Source: an uncultured Alphaproteobacteria bacterium (GTDB taxonomy: Bacteria; Pseudomonadota; Alphaproteobacteria; Rhodobacterales; Rhodobacteraceae). From it: a stretch of DNA of 34,824 bases. Location: contig CABZEG010000019.1 in NCBI GenBank assembly GCA_902524655.1, positions 1 through 34,824 on the forward strand, given 5' to 3'. Positions 29,441 to 34,824 of the stretch are shown piece after piece (position 1 is the stretch's first letter; each line of letters starts with the position of its first letter). Under the pieces are notes generated by a model, which had not been told where the DNA came from, did not search any database, and was given only the letters and a program-made list of their open reading frames with translations. A program made the translations under genes and the position numbers.

Positions 29441-32400
29441 GCTGGGAATGATATTGTTGTATCGCCTTTACCGATATTTTACCTCCGATATTTTCTTTAA
29501 GGCTTTGTATTGTGGCAATAATTCCTCGCGCTGTTGTGTAATATGGTATCTTATTACTCAATGCTAAATATCGAATGTCTTTGCTATCTTCAAGTGATTG
29601 TCTGCCCCCAGTAGTGTTCATAACAATGCCTATCTTTTTATCTTTCAGTAAATCTGCAATATTGGGTCGTCCTTCATAGACTTTCTTTACGGGTGTGCTG
29701 CCAACGCCCTCCCCATCCAAAAAGGATTTTGTTCCCTTTGTAGCAATAATTTTAAAACCAATCTCATCAAGGATTTTACACGCGTCAGCCATCTCTTTTG
29801 TTTTGTCTTCATTTCTGATTGACAAAAATACACTCCCAGATTTAGGAAACTGCATACCCGCAGAAATCTGTGATTTGAAGAAGGCTTCCTCGAAACTGTT
29901 CGCAATACCCATAACTTCTCCAGTTGAGCGCATTTCAGGTGTTAAAACAGTGTCGCTACCGGGTAGCCTGTCAAAGGGCAGGACAGCTTCCTTAACGGCC
30001 ACATAATTTAAATCTTTTCTGTGAAAAGACAAATTGGATAGTTTTCGACCTATCATCAATTTTGCTGCTAGATTAGCTAGCGGTATTCCTGTCGTTTTAG
30101 ATATAAATGGAATAGTTCTGCTTGCTCGCGGATTTACCTCTAATATAAATATATCACTACCTTTTATTGCAAATTGAATATTCATTAACCCCACCACGTC
30201 TAATTCTTTGGCAAGAAGAGAGGATTGAAATTTCATTCTCTCAACTATGTCCTTTCCAAGAGAATGTGGTGGCAATGAGCAAGCACTGTCTCCAGAATGA
30301 ACACCTGCTTCTTCGATATGCTCCATGATCCCTGCAACAAAACAATCTTCTCCATCACTAATTAAGTCCACATCAACTTCTATCGCAGCACCCAAATAGC
30401 TATCCAACAAAAGTGGAGTTTTACTACTAATTTCTATGTTCGTCTCTAAATATTTATTTAATTGCATTGGGTCATGAATTATCTCCATTGAGCTACCCCC
30501 TAGGACAAAAGAGGGTCTAGCAATTATTGGATAACTGAGATACTCAGCAGCCTTTACGGCCTTTGATTTTTTACTAACGGTTATATTTTCTGGTTGTTTC
30601 AGTTTTAACTTTTCAATGACTTCTTTGAAGAGTTTTCGATCTTCCGAAATATTTATGGATTTGGATGTTGTTCCTAAAATTTTAACATCTCTTCTGTCAA
30701 GATCATCGGCTAGTTTGAGTGGCGTCTGCCCTCCATACTGCACAATTACTCCAATCAAATTGCCCTGTTCCTTTTCTTTCTCAATAATATTGATAACTGA
30801 CTCATAGTTTAAAGGTTCGAAGTAAAGTTTGTCAGAAGTATCGAAGTCGGTGGAGACAGTTTCAGGATTACAATTAATCATAATACTTTCAATGCCCTCT
30901 TCTCTAAGCGAGAAACAAGCATGACAGCAACAGTAGTCGAACTCAATACCTTGACCGATCCTGTTGGGGCCACTGCCAAGGATTATTACTTTATCTTTAT
31001 TGGACGGTTGAGCTTCACATATTTGGGTAGTGAAAGTAGATAAGTCATAGGTAGAGTACAGGTATGCTGCCTCGGACTGAAATTCGCCACCACAGGTATC
31101 AATTCGCTTATAAACTGGAAATATGCCGTGCTTTCGTCTATTATCTAGAATATTATCTAAAGAAGTAGACAACAATTCAGCTATCCTTTCATCACTAAAC
31201 CCCCTAGACTTTGCTTCGGCCAAGATCTCCTTGGTAATATCTGGCCCAGATTTTGAAATAATTTTTTCAAATATAATAAGTTCCTCGATTTGATTTAAAA
31301 ACCATTTGTCTATTCTTGTTATTTCGTAGATTTCGTCAGTGGTGAAACCAATTCTGAAAGCCTGCCCAATAAGAAATATTTTCTCAGGAGTATTTATTGA
31401 TAATTTTTTGTAAAGTGCAGGTTTATCCATATTGCTATGAATAATTGAAAGCCCAGCAGTTTTATTTTCAAGAGAGTTCAAAGCTTTTTGCAGACTTTCC
31501 TGGAACGTTGACCCGATGGCCATAACCTCTCCAACTGATTTCATTGATGTACCAAGTTCATTTGATATCGAAGGAAACTTTTCAAATGCAAAACGAGGTA
31601 TTTTTGTAACAATATAATCTATCGTTGGCTCGAAGCTCGCGGGGGTAGTTTTTGTTATATCATTTTGTAACTCATCAAGTGTGTAGCCAATCGCTAGTTT
31701 TGCTGCAACTTTAGCTATTGGGAATCCTGTTGCTTTCGATGCAAGTGCAGATGATCTAGACACACGCGGGTTCATTTCAATAATTAGCGTTTCTCCATTT
31801 TTTGGATTTACTGCCCATTGAACATTAGACCCACCGGTTTCAACACCAATCTTTTTTAAAACTTCCAAAGAGTTGTTACGCATTTTCTGAAACTCTTTAT
31901 CGGTAAGTGTCATAGCTGGTGCGACAGTTATGCTGTCACCTGTATGCACCCCCATAGGGTCAAAGTTTTCAATAGAGCAGACTATAATGGCATTATCATT
32001 TTTATCTCTTATTACTTCCATCTCGAATTCTTTCCAACCTAGGAGGCTTTGATCGATAAGAATTTGATTAGCTGGAGATGCGTCTAAACCATTCATGCAA
32101 ATTTCTCTGAAGTCATTTTCGTTATAGGCAACTCCGCCACCTTTGCCTCCCAAAGTAAAACCGGGGCGAATAACTGCGGGCAAGCCAATTATATTTAATG
32201 CTTTTACAGCTTCATCCAATGAATTAGCAATTTCAGATTTTGGACTCTTTATTCCAATACTTTCCATTGACTGTTTGAAGAGTTTTCGATCTTCCGCTTT
32301 CTCTATTGCATCCCTATTAGCTCCGATAAGCGCAACATTATAATTCTTTAGCGTCCCTGCCTTATCTAACTCGATCGCAATATTAAGTGCTGTTTGTCCA

Positions 32401-32672
32401 CCCATTGTTGGTAAAATTGCATCTGGTTTTTCTATCTTAATAATTTTCTCTATTACTTCTGAATTTATTGGTTCTATATAGGTAACATCGGCAAGGTCTG
32501 GATCTGTCATAATTGTAGCGGGATTTGAATTAACTAGAATAACTTTAAGACCTTCTTCTTTGAGTGCCTTACATGCTTGAGCACCGCTGTAATCAAACTC
32601 GCAAGCCTGTCCTATAACTATGGGTCCTGCACCGATAATTAAAACTGACTTAATATCAATTCGTTTTGGCAT
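29427..32672 (-). CDS. carB: Carbamoyl phosphate synthase large subunit
   Basis: Makes carbamoyl phosphate from bicarbonate, ATP and ammonia for arginine and pyrimidine synthesis. The protein has 1081 residues, the normal length, with two ATP-grasp halves (about 1-400 and 555-935), an oligomerisation region between them and a regulatory MGS domain (about 945-1081). The opening [28 protein letters not shown] (91-97), [18 protein letters not shown] and, in the second half, [18 protein letters not shown] are diagnostic. The ATG has only a weak A-rich ribosome site. carA is not adjacent. It is divergent from aspS across 118 bases. Confidence 0.98.
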   Translation of the reverse strand: MPKRIDIKSVLIIGAGPIVIGQACEFDYSGAQACKALKEEGLKVILVNSNPATIMTDPDLADVTYIEPINSEVIEKIIKIEKPDAILPTMGGQTALNIAIELDKAGTLKNYNVALIGANRDAIEKAEDRKLFKQSMESIGIKSPKSEIANSLDEAVKALNIIGLPAVIRPGFTLGGKGGGVAYNENDFREICMNGLDASPANQILIDQSLLGWKEFEMEVIRDKNDNAIIVCSIENFDPMGVHTGDSITVAPAMTLTDKEFQKMRNNSLEVLKKIGVETGGSNVQWAVNPKNGETLIIEMNPRVSRSSALASKATGFPIAKVAAKLAIGYTLDELQNDITKTTPASFEPTIDYIVTKIPRFAFEKFPSISNELGTSMKSVGEVMAIGSTFQESLQKALNSLENKTAGLSIIHSNMDKPALYKKLSINTPEKIFLIGQAFRIGFTTDEIYEITRIDKWFLNQIEELIIFEKIISKSGPDITKEILAEAKSRGFSDERIAELLSTSLDNILDNRRKHGIFPVYKRIDTCGGEFQSEAAYLYSTYDLSTFTTQICEAQPSNKDKVIILGSGPNRIGQGIEFDYCCCHACFSLREEGIESIMINCNPETVSTDFDTSDKLYFEPLNYESVINIIEKEKEQGNLIGVIVQYGGQTPLKLADDLDRRDVKILGTTSKSINISEDRKLFKEVIEKLKLKQPENITVSKKSKAVKAAEYLSYPIIARPSFVLGGSSMEIIHDPMQLNKYLETNIEISSKTPLLLDSYLGAAIEVDVDLISDGEDCFVAGIMEHIEEAGVHSGDSACSLPPHSLGKDIVERMKFQSSLLAKELDVVGLMNIQFAIKGSDIFILEVNPRASRTIPFISKTTGIPLANLAAKLMIGRKLSNLSFHRKDLNYVAVKEAVLPFDRLPGSDTVLTPEMRSTGEVMGIANSFEEAFFKSQISAGMQFPKSGSVFLSIRNEDKTKEMADACKILDEIGFKIIATKGTKSFLDGEGVGSTPVKKVYEGRPNIADLLKDKKIGIVMNTTGGRQSLEDSKDIRYLALSNKIPYYTTARGIIATIQSLKENIGGKISVKAIQQYHSQLIIG

Positions 32673-32753
32673 TTAAATTTTTTCTTTAATTCGTGAAACT
32701 ATAAGTGTACAAGAATTTATAAACATAACTCTTTTTAAAACTGTCACTAAGAA

Positions 32754-32772
32754 AATCAATAAGTTTTTGATT
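32754..32772 (+). repeat. Inverted repeat just before aspS
   Basis: AATCAA, seven bases, TTGATT. It lies 8 bases before the AGGTAGAA ribosome site. It could be an operator or a weak RNA hairpin, or chance in AT-rich DNA. Confidence 0.3.
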
Positions 32773-32790
32773 AGTGAATAGGTAGAATAG

Positions 32791-34572
32791 ATGCATTTGT
32801 ACAGATCACATAACTGTAATGAATTGCGAGCAGCAAACGATGGGGAACTCGTAAAGCTCTCTGGTTGGGTACATAGAGTACGTGATCATGGAGGCGTGCT
32901 TTTTATTGACCTAAGAGATCATTTTGGTCTTACCCAAGTTTTAGCTGATCCTGATAGTCCAGTTTTTAAAGATGTAGAGAATGTGAGAGCAGAGTGGTGC
33001 ATATCAATAGAGGGAACTGTGAGAAAGAGAGATAGTTCTTTAATAAATGAAAAATTGCCCACAGGGGAGATTGAGGTTTTCATAGCAAAAATAAATGTTT
33101 TAGGGGCTTCGGAGGAACTTCCTTTACCTGTTTTTGGAGATCTTCCATATCCAGAAGAAACAAGACTTAAGTATCGTTTCCTCGATTTAAGGAGAGACGG
33201 AATACACCAGAATATAATATTGAGATCAAAGATAATCGAGTTTATACGAAAAGAGATGTGGGAAAACGGTTTCAACGAATTTCAAACGCCAATAATATCA
33301 TCATCTTCTCCGGAAGGAGCGCGAGATTTTTTAATTCCCTCACGATTACATCCTGGAAGGTTTTATGCGCTACCGCAAGCTCCTCAAATCTACAAGCAGC
33401 TGATAATGGTTGGTGGGTTTGATAAATATTTCCAGATTGCACCATGCTTTCGAGATGAAGATCCTAGATCGGATAGATCTCCAACTGACTTTTATCAGCT
33501 AGATATAGAGATGTCTTTTGTCGAGGAACATGATGTATTTCAATTGGTAGAAAAAGTGTTTGTCAAACTCTTTGAAAATTTTTCGGACTCCTATGCAGTT
33601 AATAATAACTTTCCTATTATTAGTTTTGGCCAATCTATGGAGTGGTATGGTACTGATAAACCAGATTTAAGAAATCCAATAAAAATGATGGATGTTTCCG
33701 AGTTTTTTGTTTCTTCAGGGTTTAAAATCTTTGCCGATATTTTGACGAAAGATGGAACACAGATCAAAGCAATACCAGCAAAAGGTGGAGGCAGTAGGAA
33801 ATTTTGTGACAGAATGAACAAGTTTGCGCAAGAGCAAGGACTACCAGGTATGGGCTATATATTTTGGCGGTCAGATGATAGTGGTAATTTAGAAGCAGCG
33901 GGACCAATAGCAAAAAACTTAGGCGAGGATAAGACAGAAAAATTAAGAAATTTTCTCGGTCTAGATATTGGAGATGCAGCCTTTTTCTTGGGTGGTGTTC
34001 CTGCCCATTTTAATGATATTGCTAGCAAGGCTAGGGACATCGTTGGCATCGAACTAGACATTACAAATTCAAATTCTTATGAGTTTTGTTGGATTACTGA
34101 TTTTCCAATGTATGAAAGAGATACAGAGACAGGAAAAGTTGAGTTTTCACATAACCCTTTTTCGATGCCTAAGACCGATTTATTGAGTGAAGATATTGAT
34201 CCTTTGGGTATATTGGGAATGCAGTATGATTTGTCGTGTAATGGGTATGAGATTTTGTCTGGCGCAATTAGAAATCATAAACTAGAGAACTTGTTTAAGG
34301 CGTTTGAAATTGCGGGCTATAAAAAAGAACAGGTTGAGAGCCAGTTTTCAGGTTTAGTAAATGCTTTAAAATATGGTGCTCCACCTCATGGAGGATGTGC
34401 TGCTGGCATTGATAGGATAGTAATGCTTTTGGCTAAGGAAGATAATATAAGGGAAGTTATTATGTTTCCTATGAACCAAAAAGCAGAGGACCCTATGCTT
34501 GGATCCCCCAGAAATCCAACCGTAGAACAGTTAGACGAACTTAAATTAAAAATAATCGATCACGATCTATAA
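32791..34572 (+). CDS. aspS: Aspartyl-tRNA synthetase, likely non-discriminating
   Basis: Class II synthetase charging tRNA-Asp, 593 residues. The N-terminal anticodon-binding OB domain has [18 protein letters not shown] (26-43). [15 protein letters not shown] leads to the catalytic core, motif 2 is [10 protein letters not shown] (220-229), and [14 protein letters not shown] (529-542) is motif 3. An insert domain (about 280-420) marks the bacterial type. His33 in RDHGG matches the position that favours non-discriminating enzymes in Pseudomonas, whereas E. coli has Leu. It may therefore also charge tRNA-Asn. The ATG follows AGGTAGAA. Confidence 0.97.
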   Translation: MHLYRSHNCNELRAANDGELVKLSGWVHRVRDHGGVLFIDLRDHFGLTQVLADPDSPVFKDVENVRAEWCISIEGTVRKRDSSLINEKLPTGEIEVFIAKINVLGASEELPLPVFGDLPYPEETRLKYRFLDLRRDGIHQNIILRSKIIEFIRKEMWENGFNEFQTPIISSSSPEGARDFLIPSRLHPGRFYALPQAPQIYKQLIMVGGFDKYFQIAPCFRDEDPRSDRSPTDFYQLDIEMSFVEEHDVFQLVEKVFVKLFENFSDSYAVNNNFPIISFGQSMEWYGTDKPDLRNPIKMMDVSEFFVSSGFKIFADILTKDGTQIKAIPAKGGGSRKFCDRMNKFAQEQGLPGMGYIFWRSDDSGNLEAAGPIAKNLGEDKTEKLRNFLGLDIGDAAFFLGGVPAHFNDIASKARDIVGIELDITNSNSYEFCWITDFPMYERDTETGKVEFSHNPFSMPKTDLLSEDIDPLGILGMQYDLSCNGYEILSGAIRNHKLENLFKAFEIAGYKKEQVESQFSGLVNALKYGAPPHGGCAAGIDRIVMLLAKEDNIREVIMFPMNQKAEDPMLGSPRNPTVEQLDELKLKIIDHDL

Positions 34573-34578
34573 ATTCAT

Positions 34579-34806
34579 TTAATAGAATAGATTGATTACC
34601 AAACAGGTCGGTATCCAAAGAATAATAGATACTATCGTGGTAATAAAAAACTTGCGTTTGAGATTAGGATTTACTGGAGATGAAGGTGCGGTCCCTTCAA
34701 TGATATTTCTCTCATCATTTTGGGTGGTAACATTTATAGGTAAAATGATAAATAAAATAATAAACCAGTAAACTGATAATAGTACTATTGCAGATGTTAT
34801 TGTCAT
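34579..34806 (-). CDS. DUF1467 family small membrane protein
   Basis: This 75-residue protein has two membrane segments (about 5-25 and 52-72) joined by a short loop with LPINVTTQNDERNIIEGTAPSSP, the pattern of DUF1467, a family frequent in alphaproteobacteria and of unknown function. The complete gene lies in the window; the ATG is preceded by GAGGAAG. Its stop is 6 bases from the convergent aspS stop. Confidence 0.85.
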   Translation of the reverse strand: MTITSAIVLLSVYWFIILFIILPINVTTQNDERNIIEGTAPSSPVNPNLKRKFFITTIVSIILWIPTCLVINLFY

Positions 34807-34824
34807 TGTTTGACTTCCTCTAAC

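Overview
The window is a gene-dense, AT-rich (roughly 35-40% GC by eye) stretch of chromosome from an alphaproteobacterium, most likely a streamlined marine-type lineage. Three things point there. The F1 ATP synthase operon atpHAGDC stands apart from the F0 genes. Several small families are typical of that class (DUF2125, DUF1467, the TIGR01459 HAD family, the YbjN/proC and lgt/midA/pgeF neighbourhoods). The gene order recalls Rhodobacterales, but exact placement is an inference. Nothing looks like a prophage, transposon, CRISPR array, tRNA or rRNA. Intergenic spaces are short, none exceeds 300 bases, and the longest (about 220 bases) precedes groES.

Layout. 1-1.8 kb: the 3' part of tyrA meets a DUF2125 protein tail to tail. 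1.9-4.8 kb: a two-gene MotA/TolQ-like plus MotB/OmpA-like motor pair with an unusually long predicted coiled coil. It abuts clpA, which runs the other way and is followed upstream by gloB, itself divergent from a methyltransferase gene. 8.8-13.8 kb: atpHAGDC with a recognisable promoter. 13.8-15.0 kb: a drug/H+ antiporter-like MFS gene converging on prs. 16.0-18.9 kb: a minus-strand cluster prs, YcgN-like, ribF, MaoC-like and HAD-IIA. 19.1-21.1 kb: groESL ending in a strong hairpin terminator. 21.1-26.4 kb: a tightly overlapped minus-strand run lgt-midA-pgeF-trxB-purE-purK, divergent from ubiK. 26.8-29.4 kb: YbjN, proC, a CsaA-like tRNA-binding protein and a 2-hydroxyacid dehydrogenase. 29.4-34.8 kb: carB, aspS and a DUF1467 gene.

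Most genes are housekeeping: energy (F1), nucleotide supply (prs, purE, purK, carB), flavin and thiol redox (ribF, trxB), folding and proteolysis (groESL, clpA), lipoprotein maturation (lgt), respiratory assembly (midA, ubiK) and translation (aspS). The least explained item is the motor pair at 1895-4806. Other points of interest are an apparent ATT start codon for lgt, a possible switch-like leader before prs, convergent genes sharing or abutting stop codons, and purK ending inside the groEL terminator.
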